Source of the DNA: Marthasterias glacialis
Lineage: Eukaryota > Echinodermata > Asteroidea > Forcipulatida > Asteriidae
NCBI GenBank assembly: GCA_911728455.2
Contig: OU452228.1
Span: 14,522,104 to 14,586,103 of the forward strand
DNA length: 64,000 bases
Reading direction: 5' to 3'
Both the position numbers and the translations under genes were made by a program. Below, one piece after another: positions 21,242 through 31,217 of the stretch. Each line of letters opens with the position of its first letter. Position 1 is the stretch's first letter. The notes beneath the pieces are model-generated. The model saw only the letters and a list, made by a program, of their open reading frames with translations, made no database searches and had not been told where the DNA came from.

Positions 21242-22278
21242 CCGGTGTCGCGGTCTCAGGTTTCCGGCGTGCTCAGTTTTCCGGATGAAGTAGCTGGGCA
21301 TTTCAGCACGCGGGCATCATGGTCTCAGTATTCCGGCGTGCTTGAATTTCCGGGTGACAACATGGTACTAATCATATGATTATTACTGGCCTCATCGATG
21401 AATAATTCTTGGTTTGATAACGAACCAACCCCTTCTGTCCATCCGTCGACCCGTCTGAATACAGACCGCTGTCTAAGTAATGGATAATTCATTAGCTTTC
21501 TTCTCACAAAATTTGTTAAAACGATCTGCACGTACTTTGCTCGAGGAGGCCGCCATGACAGCTTCGCCTCATCGATGAATAATTCTTGGTTTGATAACGA
21601 ACCAACCTCTTCTGTCCATCCGTCGACCCGTCTGAATACAGACCGCTGTCTAAGTAATGGATAATTCATTAGCTTTCTTCTCACGAAATTTGTTAAAACG
21701 ATCTGCACGTACTTTGCTCGAGGAGGCCGCCATGACAGCTTCGCCTCATCGATGAATAATTCTTGGTTTGATAACGAACCAACCCCTTCTGTCCATCCGT
21801 CGACCCGTCTGAATACAGACCGCTGTCTAAGTAATGGATAATTCATTAGCTTTCTTCTCACAAAATTTGTTAAAACGATCTGCACGTACTTTGCTCGAGG
21901 AGGCCGCCATGACAGCTTCGCCTCATCGATGAATAATTCTTGGTTTGATAACGAACCAACCTCTTCTGTCCATCCGTCGACCCGTCTGAATACAGACCGC
22001 TGTCTAAGTAACGGATAATTCATTAGCTTTCTTCTTACGAAATTTGTTTAAACGATCTGCACGTCCTTTGCTCGAGGAGGCCGCCATGACAGCTTCAGCG
22101 TTATCCGTAACTGCACCCTGATCCGAAAACATGCGATCCTGACATGTACATACGACTCAGCACGGCACTGAAACGGACGACTTTCCTCTGCTGTGCGCAG
22201 ACATGGCATGACATCATTGTACTATATTTGGTCATCTGGAAAACTGAGTACGCCGGAAACCTGAGACCGCGACACCGG
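21242..22278. mobile_element. Non-autonomous DNA transposon with 46-bp TIRs
   Basis: The left end CCGGTGTCGCGGTCTCAGG, continuing to GATGA at 21287, is inverted at 22233-22278 with only about two mismatches over 46 bp. The interior is mostly a four-copy 177-bp repeat. A second, imperfect direct copy of the terminal sequence (GGTCTCAGTATTCCGGCGTGC) occurs at 21322-21358. No clear target-site duplication was found, and no transposase is encoded. Superfamily unknown to me. Confidence 0.75.
21385..22097. repeat. Four-copy 177-bp tandem repeat
   Basis: The phrase ATTCATTAGCTTTC recurs at 21487, 21664, 21841 and 22018, exactly 177 bp apart, and the copies differ at only a few positions. 177 is 59 codons, so the minus strand stays open through all copies (a unit has YPLLRQRSVFRRVDGWTE and LSNQELFIDEAKLSWRPPR). 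Whether this is a real repeat protein or a repeat artefact cannot be decided here; alternate units differ at the same sites (EE versus EG), hinting at duplication of a two-unit block. Confidence 0.85.
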
Positions 22279-22401
22279 ACATGGCAAAAATGTGATGTGG
22301 TCAGAAGAAAACCGTGGGAACAGCGGCTCTGCCCCTTTCCCCTATGATGTGTTATAACAATCGTTTGTCTCACTTGACTTAAGACAAAATCTAACACTCA
22401 T

Positions 22402-23486
22402 TCACACAGGAGATAAATGCCTCTGAGATAATGAAAATCTAAACTTAAAGAATCTTTTTCGGACTACCTTCAAGGAGTTATAATATGTACTAGGTGCTTC
22501 ACTCCTACAACCTGAGAAAAATTCGTCGTCTTTTAGTTTTCCAAAACTGTCCAAATATTCCCTGCGTGGCTTTTTAAATTTCAATAACTCTTTCATTATT
22601 TCCCGCTGGTTTGACCGAACAGATGTGCCTCTAATTTCTGATTAATGATGAGAAGGGTGACCTGTAAAGGTAACCTTGAATTGAAGTTTCTTTTTGTCAG
22701 TCGTTTTCATTTTAAATGTAACATTTCTCTGAGACCCTGCATTTCATCCTTTGGAAGATTGGTTACTAACTTCGCCTCACTTGAAATCTTCTGTAAGACA
22801 GACTTACATGTACTAGGTGCTTCACTCCTACAACCTGAGAAAAATTCGTCGTCTTTAAGTTTTCCAAAACTGTCCAAATATTCCCTGCGTGGCTTTTTAA
22901 ATTTCAATAACTCTTTCATCTTTTCCCTCTGGTTTGACCGAACATATCTGCCTTTAATTTCTGATTTATGATGAGAAGGGTGGCCTGTAAAGGTAACCTT
23001 GAATTGAAGTTTCTTTTCGTCGGTCGTTTTCATTTTAAATGTAACATTTCTCTGAGACCCTGCATCTCATCCTTTGGAAGATTGGTTACTAACTTTGCCT
23101 CACTTGAAATCTTCTTGAAATGTACTTGGTACTTCACTCCTACAACCTGAGAAAAATTCATCGTCTTTAAGTTTTCCAAAACTGTCCAAATATTCCCTGC
23201 GTGGCTTTTTAAATTTCAATAACTCTTTCATCTTTTCCCTCTGGTTTGACCGAACATATCTGCCTTTAATTTCTGATTTATGATGAGAAGGGTGGCCTGT
23301 AAAGGTAACCTTGAATTGAAGTTTCTTTTCGTCGGTCGTTTTCATTTTAAATGTAACATTTCTCTGAGACCCTGCATCTCATCCTTTGGAAGATTGGTTA
23401 CTAACTTTGCCTCACTTGAAATCTTCGGTAAGACAGACTTACGTGTACTTGGTGCTTCACTCCTACAACCTGAGAAAAATACGTCG
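22402..23486 (-). repeat. 323/312-bp tandem repeat with coding-like units
   Basis: The word TTGGTGCTTCACTCC and its variants recur at about 22491, 22814, 23126 and 23449 (spacing 323, 312, 323). On the minus strand each unit opens about 108 residues including EIKGRYVRSNQREKMKELL, YLDSFGKLKDDEFFSGC and KLVTNLPKDEMQGLREM. Open units with conserved protein sequence suggest repeated duplication of one exon. The family is unknown to me. The fourth unit is cut at about 23486 by a SINE. Unit length is not always a multiple of three, so a continuous repeat protein is unlikely. Confidence 0.75.
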
Positions 23487-23830
23487 TTTATGGCGTGTCG
23501 CGGTCAAGTGGTTAGTGCGTCAAGCTCTGGTGGCTGAGTCATCGGAGTGTGGGTTCGAGTCCTGGTCATAACACTTGTGTCCTTGAGCAAGGCACTTAAC
23601 CATAATTGCTCCGTAAAAGTTGGGGCGGTAGAGCTTTCTGCTCTACCAGCCAGGCTTCTGATGGATGATACCCAAGCCTACATCCTTCAGACTGTAAAGG
23701 GGGTTACCCTGTTTCAGCCCCAGGAGTAGATGGCAACAGCCCCTGGGAAAAACAGTTGATTTGTAGCCCACACCTCGAGTGGCTTACTGGCCTTGTGTGT
23801 CTGGCGACTTCATAAAAAAATTTTTTTTTA
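23487..23830 (+). mobile_element. tRNA-derived SINE
   Basis: The head is tRNA-like, with an A-box-like GGTCAAGTGGTTAGTG and a perfect B box GGTTCGAGTCC, the internal promoter of RNA polymerase III. The body has TGTCCTTGAGCAAGGCACTT, a phrase I recognise from SINEs of fish and marine invertebrates, then a GC-rich part. It ends in AAAAAAATTTTTTTTTT. It interrupts the fourth 323-bp repeat unit. The head is too degenerate and the body too long for this to be a functional tRNA gene. Confidence 0.8.
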
Positions 23831-24256
23831 AACATTACAACCACTAAAAATGCACTAGCCATTTGCAGAAAATGCGAAAGTAGACAACCTTTTTGTTGTT
23901 AGTGCACTTACATAATGGCATCGAAATTGAAGTGAACAGTAAGGGTGAATTTTTTTAAGAGGCTTTGAAAAGACATTTACCCAGTTTGGGGGCAGTGCAT
24001 GGCCAGTTTGGTTTCTCCTTAGTTTATGCCATTTTCGGCTATCAATATAAATATAACAATCATGACATGGGTGGGGGGGGGGATTAAACGGACCTGAATT
24101 TATGTTTTTCTCGGGACGAGTATCTTTTTCTATTTCTTTTACTACACCAAAAATATTGCCTGAACTGACATTATCACTGGTTCCAGCTTGTTCATCTGTT
24201 TGAGGTTACTCATGTCCATCAGAGTCGTCATTGTTTTTATGAATCAGTACCAAAGT

Positions 24257-27175
24257 CTATGCTGGTCTGTTTGTAAGAAATTTATGGTTGCCCACCTCAA
24301 AACGAGAGTCATTAGGTGAAGTGTATGGCTCCAATGCTGGCTTACGAGATCTCATTCCCTGAAGAAGATTGCTCACATTAAGGCAGTCAAAGAACTTATC
24401 CATGTACCGTACAAACTTGACAACTGATGACGTGTCATGACGACCGAGAGATTCGAAGGCATTAGCCACCGTGCTACTTAATACCTGTAAAAAGATTTTG
24501 TTTTTAATATATATGTGAAAAAGAGATTACACTCAGTTTCTTAACAATCAGTTTGTTAACGCGTTTACATTGAATAAGACTTCCTGATTCTTTCTTAGTC
24601 AGCACTTGTATTTTATTATGGGTTTTGCTGTTACTAGATTAATTGAACATTTTTTTTACCGCTTTGTTTTCAAATTTAAATATTGTTAGGAACTTTACGT
24701 TTGTTTTGTTTTGCTCTGGTATGAGCTTGATACACATTGATTTCATTAAACAATACATGCAGGGCTACAGTGCACATGTAAAGCACATCACACATTTACA
24801 AAAGAATAAATAAATTCACATCCATGTTATGCTTACTTGTACAGCCATATAAACCCTCATCCTTAGCACTGGTGTCAGATGGAGATGCTCATGGCTCAAC
24901 TTATATAAGCGTCGGAGTACCGGTGAACATCTGGTCAGGCCAACATCTCCCTCATACAGCTGAAGTAGCTGGGTCCAGCTGATGGTCTGCTTATCATACT
25001 GCAGTTAAGATAGGGGGAAAAGATCACTACAATTTTACACATTGCAATTGACTGCTAGTATTCTGTTGGAACAGTTCCATTCCAGTTTTTCCTGGCAAAT
25101 AGTCACCAAGATAAAACCATTTTTAGTAGGTGTGAAAATGATCACATTTGTTTGACGGTAAATGAAAAATGGACTTACAGGTAATAACAGGTATTGGCTT
25201 GAAAACAGACCATTTTTGTTGTTCATATGAAAAACTTATTTTAGGTGTGTCACTTTTCAATTCACACTATGGAGGTTATTTTAGTACTTCCTCTATTCAA
25301 TCATGCATTTCTTATGGTCAAAATCAAAATTTTAAACAATATTTTAAACTAACTACAAATTAAGAACACTTACCACAAGTTTCCTGGTCTGATTATGGTA
25401 TCCCGAATTCTCCCAGTTGTTCCGAGTTGTCTTCATTAGATGGGGGACATCACAAATGAAGTACAGCCATCTGGATTGATCAATGGGATTGGGGGTGAAA
25501 TAGACAGGGGAGCTTGAAAGAGCACCGTGCAACTTATACAGCTTTCTGTTAGGTGATGCACCATCAGATACCGATGCATGCTCCTTCAGACCTGCTGTTT
25601 CCAGGTATAGTACAGTGTTTGAGAGGCAGGGATACAGTTGGTCACTTGAAACACCAGAAGTTGCTTGATAAGCCACAGGAGCATGAAGGGAGCTAAACAA
25701 ACCACGAACCATGAACACTAACGCGTGGGATGCTTCTTGTAACTTCTCGTTCCCTTTACACTGCCGCTCAAAGGTGGAAATTTCATTGGAGATCTCCCCA
25801 ACATCTGTAAACCCAACTATTTTCCCTGATCTCACTGATTAGACTTGGCCTGACTTCACCCTTCATTTCATCAAAAAGGACGACGACATGTTTTTGTGCT
25901 TCAGGACAAGTGGCCAGATTGTAGTCGTTGTATATTCTCTCCAACATAGAACAACTAAAACCAATGGTTGCATCAGCGAAATGGCTATAAGGATGAAGGG
26001 TGTTTGGGTGTGGCAGCCTGATAAATTGTGATTCTCGCTGTAGATTATAAGCTGATGCCGACTTAGTCTGCAGAGCAATACACCATCTGATGATAGCTGG
26101 ATGCCAGCGCATCTGCTTATTCTTGACCATTGACTCCTTCTGTTGGTCCCAGAGGAGTCGTGCTGCTGGACCTTCTGGTCATCAGATTCAATAGCAAGCT
26201 TCAGGGCGCTATCCTCTACTGCATCCAGCTGTACTCCCTCTTTTGCAACAATTGATGTGATTTTCTCAGCCAATGCAACACTCTTCCTTTTCAGGGCACG
26301 CCGTTCCTCCTGCAAACTTCCCATCTTCTGCTTCATCTGCTCTGCCGTCATGCTTTTATTTGGCATGGTGCTTGTTGATGAAATCACCTTGCCTTCCTTT
26401 GCCTTTAACCGCCCAACCATATCACTTCGGTGGATTTGACACACAATACACCTTCCTGTGCCCTCAATTAAAAGGTGACATTTCTTGTGACGGATTGTAC
26501 CGCGCTCAAAAACATCTTGTGGGGTGATATGCGTCGGAATCTGTCCGTCTGGACCATGCTTCAACTGTACCAGATCTTGAAAATCACTGTTGCCCACACA
26601 GACATTCCTGGAAGCAATCAGCGCACACAACCTTGAACAATCTACAACTTGTAGGGGTGAAGATAGATTAAATGAACAAAAATCAGCAGGGACATTTATT
26701 CCAGGACAGAGAGCTCCCAAGCTAGATGACCAAAAGCAGTAACAAACACAACTAGATCCTCTGTTGCATCCATCTTTGCCATCTTTAGTCGATCCTTGGC
26801 AGACCACGTAATTAGACCATGTTTCATTCCCTCAGCCTTAAGATCTGCAAGCCTTGATGAAATGGGCAATGGAACGGCACAGTTATCACACTGGCTTGAC
26901 TCAAAAATGCGCAGAGAAATGTTTGCAGGTTGCATCTTTCATATTTCTTCTGCCAAATTTCTTCCACCACTTTGTGAGCTTCACCTCACATAATTTGCAA
27001 ATGAATGGAAGATGTACAATGCTGTCATCATCCCCCACTACAATTCCAAATGCTGACTGAATTTGCTTTCCAAATTTCCCCTTTGGAATGGGAAAGCGCT
27101 CCTTCACTATAGCACGTTGATCACCGCAAAGCCTGCATATTTTCGCAGACAATCACCATGGAAAGCCATTACTGC
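24257..27175 (-). pseudogene. P-element-like transposase copy A, inactivated
   Basis: Exon pieces follow P/THAP9-type transposase order: N-terminal CRLCG...CKLC finger, coiled-coil EEERRALKRKSVALAEK, MRWHPAIIRWCIALQ, IRLPHPNTLHPYSHF, LFDEMK (acidic catalytic residue), SGKIVGFTDVG, SDGASPNRKLY, ICDVPHLMKTTRNNWENSG, then the SW...LLQLYEGD and LTPVLRMRVYMA block near 24840-25010 and ...FVRYMDKFFDCLN at 24257-24469. Damage visible: the start codon is TTG where copy C has ATG (27152); single-base shifts near 26925, 26700-26810, 26140 and 25855; and a TAA just after the last. It therefore cannot make a full transposase. Confidence 0.8.
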
Positions 27176-28189
27176 AGCAAAGCCACCTATTAAATAAAAT
27201 TCAGATAAAAAATAAAAGGTATTTGTAAGGAAACTGAAATTCGTGACAACTAAAATACAATATGAATTTCCTCTGGTTCTGATAATATGAAAATGAGCCA
27301 TGTAAAAATGTATGCGGGAAAACCCCCCCTTTTTTTTTTTAAATCGGCCAATAAAAAAAATTAACGAAGTGAAACATTTAGATCCAAAATTGAATGACTT
27401 GTAATGAATTATTTATAAAAAAAATGTCAACTTCCTTGGTATGCCATTACTTTGCACAAATTGATATCTTATTTTTGGTTGTGTACACTACAGTGACCTA
27501 CTTAAGTTGCTAAAGGTAAAAGAAATCGACGTAGTAAGCCTGGGTGTTTATGAACATTATGTTTATTTGTATTTAAAAAATATCTTGGTTCATAACATCA
27601 TGAATTATCTGTTAAACTATTTTAGGCCCAAAGGCAAGCCTAGGCCCCACTTGAAATTGTTTATTTTGTAGACCGAAACTTACACTACAGAATAGAAGTT
27701 GGGCCTGGTGTTATATTTTAATTTGTGAACCCCAAAATATCAACTAAGAATAAGACGCTTATTTCATAATTTATTAATATATTTAATTAATAGAACTTCA
27801 AAATTTGATTTAGAAAAATTATTGGCATAGGGCCTGTAGCAAAAACAGAAATTATTTTTTAAGCCAGCAAAACAATCACTCTGTTTACTTAAATTCCATA
27901 AAACTGAGTTTAAAATATATCCAGAGCATCCCAACCATGCTTTGTGTTATGTTGTTAAACACAAATCATGGCATGAACGTGAAAAGTACGAATGTAAACA
28001 AAAAGTATAAATGCGTTTTGTTTTGCTGGACCACATAGCAACGCAACGGAAATAGCATCATCGTAACGACAAACGATCATGCAAACTTTCATTTGATTTT
28101 CGAAAGCAGGGGGTGGCAGGGGCATTTCAAATTCATCTCCAAATATTCCTCCTAAATTTCACTTTTTCATGCTTCATAAAAATGTGATT

Positions 28190-28560
28190 TTTGTACTAAC
28201 CTGAAAACGGAAGGTCATGAAAAGTCGAGATCAAAACATCAAGACTCGAAATTTCGAACGGAAATCATGGCGCATGACTCAGACCCTGTTAAATACTACT
28301 GCGCATGCGTTTTTTTCCCCCCAGCTGAGTTTGATCGTTCTGCGTTCTCCTCTCCAGTAATGAATTGGTTTCGTTCATGCACGGTCGGTTGCGGCATTAG
28401 ACTCTGTGCACAAAGACCCTTATCACGGTCGTAAAATCTGCTGTGCGCAGCGGGTGGCTCCATTGGTTTATTGCATGATTGCCTGAGGTGCTAATATACT
28501 TAATTGGCTTTGGCTGGTCGTTGTATCTCCTTCTATTTCTACCTCCATGGTTTAAGTCTT
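28190..28560 (-). promoter_or_regulatory. Conserved 5' module A (promoter and first non-coding exon) of P-like copy A
   Basis: Contains CTGCGCATGCG (an NRF-1-type palindrome) at about 28305 and, to its right, blocks shared with modules B, C and D: (G)CGGGTGG-CTCCAT, a TAATTGGCTT block and a terminal CCATGG(T)TTA. On the minus strand it ends with a donor (TTTTCAG/GTTAGTAC, about 28200), followed by a roughly 1-kb intron before the coding exon. Four related modules head to tail argue for a shared promoter of a duplicated unit. Confidence 0.5.
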
Positions 28561-29180
28561 TTCCATTCTGATTTAACTTTCACAATAGTTGAATCACTTA
28601 TTTGCTTGAGTGTTAATGAAGGGCTATTACCCTCAGTGATATTCTATTTATCTCCAAACAAACTTGAAACAAAGTCGAGTGTGTGGTGTGGCATTCATGC
28701 CTTCATTGCTTTGAATACCCTAAACAATGACTTGAACGGGTAAAACTATTATGGCATCTGTTTTTGTTTTATTCACACCAATGACACATATGTCTTCACA
28801 GTCCTAAATAAGCTTTTGGTATTGTGTATGGTAGTTCATCTTTCACTCTCTTGGTCTCCATGACTGACAGCTGTTCGCAAGGAGGGAAACACGTTCATAT
28901 GTACTTTCCCTGCTGGAATGTCTTTGTGCATAATATTTGTGTGTAACCTTACGTACCACCTTGCAGGAAATCTCCAATGCTTGAATTACCACTAATGTTG
29001 TTGTGTACTGGTACAAACATCCATGATGAATACCTCTGATGATACCTATTTATCTTCTCTTGATATCCCATGACAGCCAGCGCAATCTGAAATGTAACAT
29101 AAATAATATACATATATATGCCTCCCCATATGCTTTGCTCCTCCTTTTGCTATAAATGGAAATTTTGTTTGTTTGTGCTT
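28560..29180. other. Unexplained spacer between module A and PLE-like motif
   Basis: No domain, tandem repeat or splice-supported exon seen. The small plus-strand frame at 28504-28743 overlaps module A and is not supported. Confidence 0.3.
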
Positions 29181-29184
29181 GTTT

Positions 29185-29290
29185 ACGCCACTGATGAAGG
29201 TCCGGTTTGGATCGAAAGCTAAGGCCACCTCATATAAATAGCCTTTATAAGTAACTTTTTTATATGGGTCACTTTCTACCAATGTTTAAA
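29185..29290 (+). ncRNA. Hammerhead-ribozyme-like core, perhaps from a Penelope-like element
   Basis: CTGATGA (29191-29197) is followed by a stem GGTCC-GGTTT-GGATC and then CGAAA (29213-29217). CUGAUGA, stem II, GAAA is the conserved hammerhead core, and such motifs are common in the terminal repeats of Penelope-like retroelements in marine animals. I cannot build a convincing stem I, stem III and NUH cleavage site here, so the motif may be a degenerate relic or chance. Confidence 0.3.
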
Positions 29291-29349
29291 GACTTTGGCA
29301 AATCTCTATTTGGTTTGTAAGACAAAATTATTCCAAGAACGGAACCATT

Positions 29350-29520
29350 AGAATAGAATAGAATAGAATAGAATGATTTATTTAGCCAATGATTAAAAAA
29401 CAATCACAAAAATGTGTAATGTTGGACTCACAACATCAATAAATTATCATACAATACAATCTACAATAAACGTGACATCTAATAATCAATACAACACACA
29501 AAATATATACCTTTGAATAG
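29350..29520 (-). mobile_element. 5'-truncated LINE 3' end with (GAATA)n tail
   Basis: AGAATAGAATAGAATAGAAT followed by GATTTATTTAGCC on the plus strand is, on the minus strand, a short 3' UTR ending in a TATTC repeat tail, as in L2/CR1-type LINEs. No coding sequence is attached. Confidence 0.4.
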
Positions 29521-29629
29521 AATTCAGCAGCATCTTGTTGTTTATTACATCTGATTTTCATCTGCCTGGCACAATCCTGTACCATCGATTTGTACATTAT
29601 GTTTTGACCTTGTTGTTTCATCTCTCACT

Positions 29630-29770
29630 GAGGTGAAGATGCGTTCATCTGCATTAAGTTGGGCATGGAGACTCTCTGTGCCCTGTTCACTGAGTAGACC
29701 TACAGTGTTCCATAACTTGGTACACTCAGGAACTTGGCATAGGAGGAAGGCGGCTGGTCAGCAAGGTAGC
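29630..29770 (-). pseudogene. Fragment of the GDYKFL/PHD transposase-like family (C-terminal part)
   Basis: On the minus strand this segment encodes VPECTKLWNTVGLLSEQGTE and HAQLNADERI. It aligns with the C-terminal region of the gene at 51449-52228 (HVPECAAAWNTVGMLGEHGIE, then NIHAQVNADERI), and the DNA is also similar. It is an isolated fragment with no further exons, within the body region of the orphan module D. Confidence 0.65.
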
Positions 29771-29869
29771 CTTTGTGGGTCTGGAAGATGTCAACCGTCT
29801 AGCACCTCTTTCCATGTAAGCTCTGTTGCAGGCGAGTGAAGTTGGCTGAACACCTATCATTTTTTTTTT

Positions 29870-30850
29870 AATTGCTTCCACTCAATCTCTCAATTGACCT
29901 CCTCTTTAACTTTGTTGCACTTCTTAGCATAGCAGCAGCACCATGGTACTTGCCAAAGGTGTGCAAGGAAGGACAGAGGTGGGTTGAGGTTTCACTTCCT
30001 CAACACATCATGTTCAATCCAATCTTTTCCCTTGATGTTATACAAACGAGTAATCTCTGCCAGTTAAGTGTATCTTTTAAAGCCTATAATGTATAGACAT
30101 AGAGCATGGTATTTCTAAATCTATTTGATAACAAAATACATTTTTGTTTTTGTTTTTAATAATTAACACAACTTTTGCCAAATGAACACAGCTCACCAAC
30201 AGGAATTTAAAAACTGATAAAATACACTATACTACTAATATTCTTTACATTCATATGTCAAAAAGGTGTAAAAGTGCGTCACAACATCGTTGCCACATTT
30301 ACTTCCAGCCCTCAAAATTTAAGCGAACCAGTTTGTAAACCTTAAACAGCCGTTGAATTTTTCACCAATACAACATGCACAAAAAAGCACGTTTATCCAC
30401 GGCTGTTTGATGCGTACTCCTTTGCCAGGGTGTTTTTAAATAAGAATGACTCCATTTCAATGATTTAGGCCAACGAAATGCAATAGGAATTACCACTTTG
30501 TAATATTCTTATAAAACAAAAACTAATTTCAGTTTAATAATTACGGCTCTCTCAAGTAGGTTAACAAAAATAATCCCACCCAAAACAGTCATAAAGTCAC
30601 AAAAATGGCAGTTTAAATTCCCTTTTTTCAGTTTGTGTCTAGATGTGGCCACCATTCAAATGCACATCCCCCGATAGGAAAAATGTTAGCAAACAACCTC
30701 AATTCGTTTTCAACGGCCGGAGACCACCGACATTCTTTTCATGATCAAAAAATCAATATTACATATTTCATAATTTTCCCGATCAGCAAAACCTAAAAAA
30801 TGTCATAACTCACCACAGAAAAGGACGATTTTTTTGCTCCAAAATTCAGT
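29870..30850. other. Unexplained spacer, no gene seen
   Basis: AT-rich sequence where the body of a P-like copy would be expected downstream of module D, but none of the P-transposase blocks is present on either strand. A donor-like TTTTCTGTG/GTGAGT at about 30815 on the minus strand marks the end of the module D exon. Confidence 0.4.
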
Positions 30851-31150
30851 AGAAAGCTCAAAGTCGAAAGCTTCTCATGAAGCATTGTGCGCATGCAACG
30901 TTGCTATACATCGTCTACTGCGCACGCGTTGAAGTTGTTTGTTGCTACTTGACTTCTCCAATAAATATGAATGGAAAACGACGTGATACCAGCGACGGCA
31001 GCGAAAAGCGGTAACACACGTAGGGTACAAAGAGCTCACTGCGGTCTGAATGTGTAGCGCGCTGCGGGTGGCCTCCATAGTCTTTCCACTGGAGCTGGGT
31101 GCAGCGCTAATTGGATTAATTGGAGCCTCACGGATTAAGACTGGAGTTGT
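30810..31150 (-). promoter_or_regulatory. Orphan 5' module D, no transposase body
   Basis: Shares GCGCTGCGGGTGGCCTCCAT, TTTCCACTGG, GCGCTAATTGG and the GCGCATGC/CTGCGCACGCG palindromic words with modules A, B and C, and ends with a GTGAGT donor on the minus strand. It abuts the truncated 3' end of copy B (about 31218) and has no P-like coding sequence below it. It is therefore the remnant of a fourth copy in the array. Confidence 0.5.
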
Positions 31151-31217
31151 AACTCGTTCTGTTCCTTGCTCTATGTTAAAACCAACCCCACACTGGTTGG
31201 AGAAACTGCCAAACGAT

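Noticed and set aside
21385..22097. CRISPR-like array of identical repeats
   Set aside because: Repeats are 177 bp and contiguous, without spacers, and the genome is eukaryotic.
23490..23575. A functional tRNA gene
   Set aside because: The B box is perfect, but the cloverleaf cannot be closed well, and the sequence continues into a SINE body and A/T tail.
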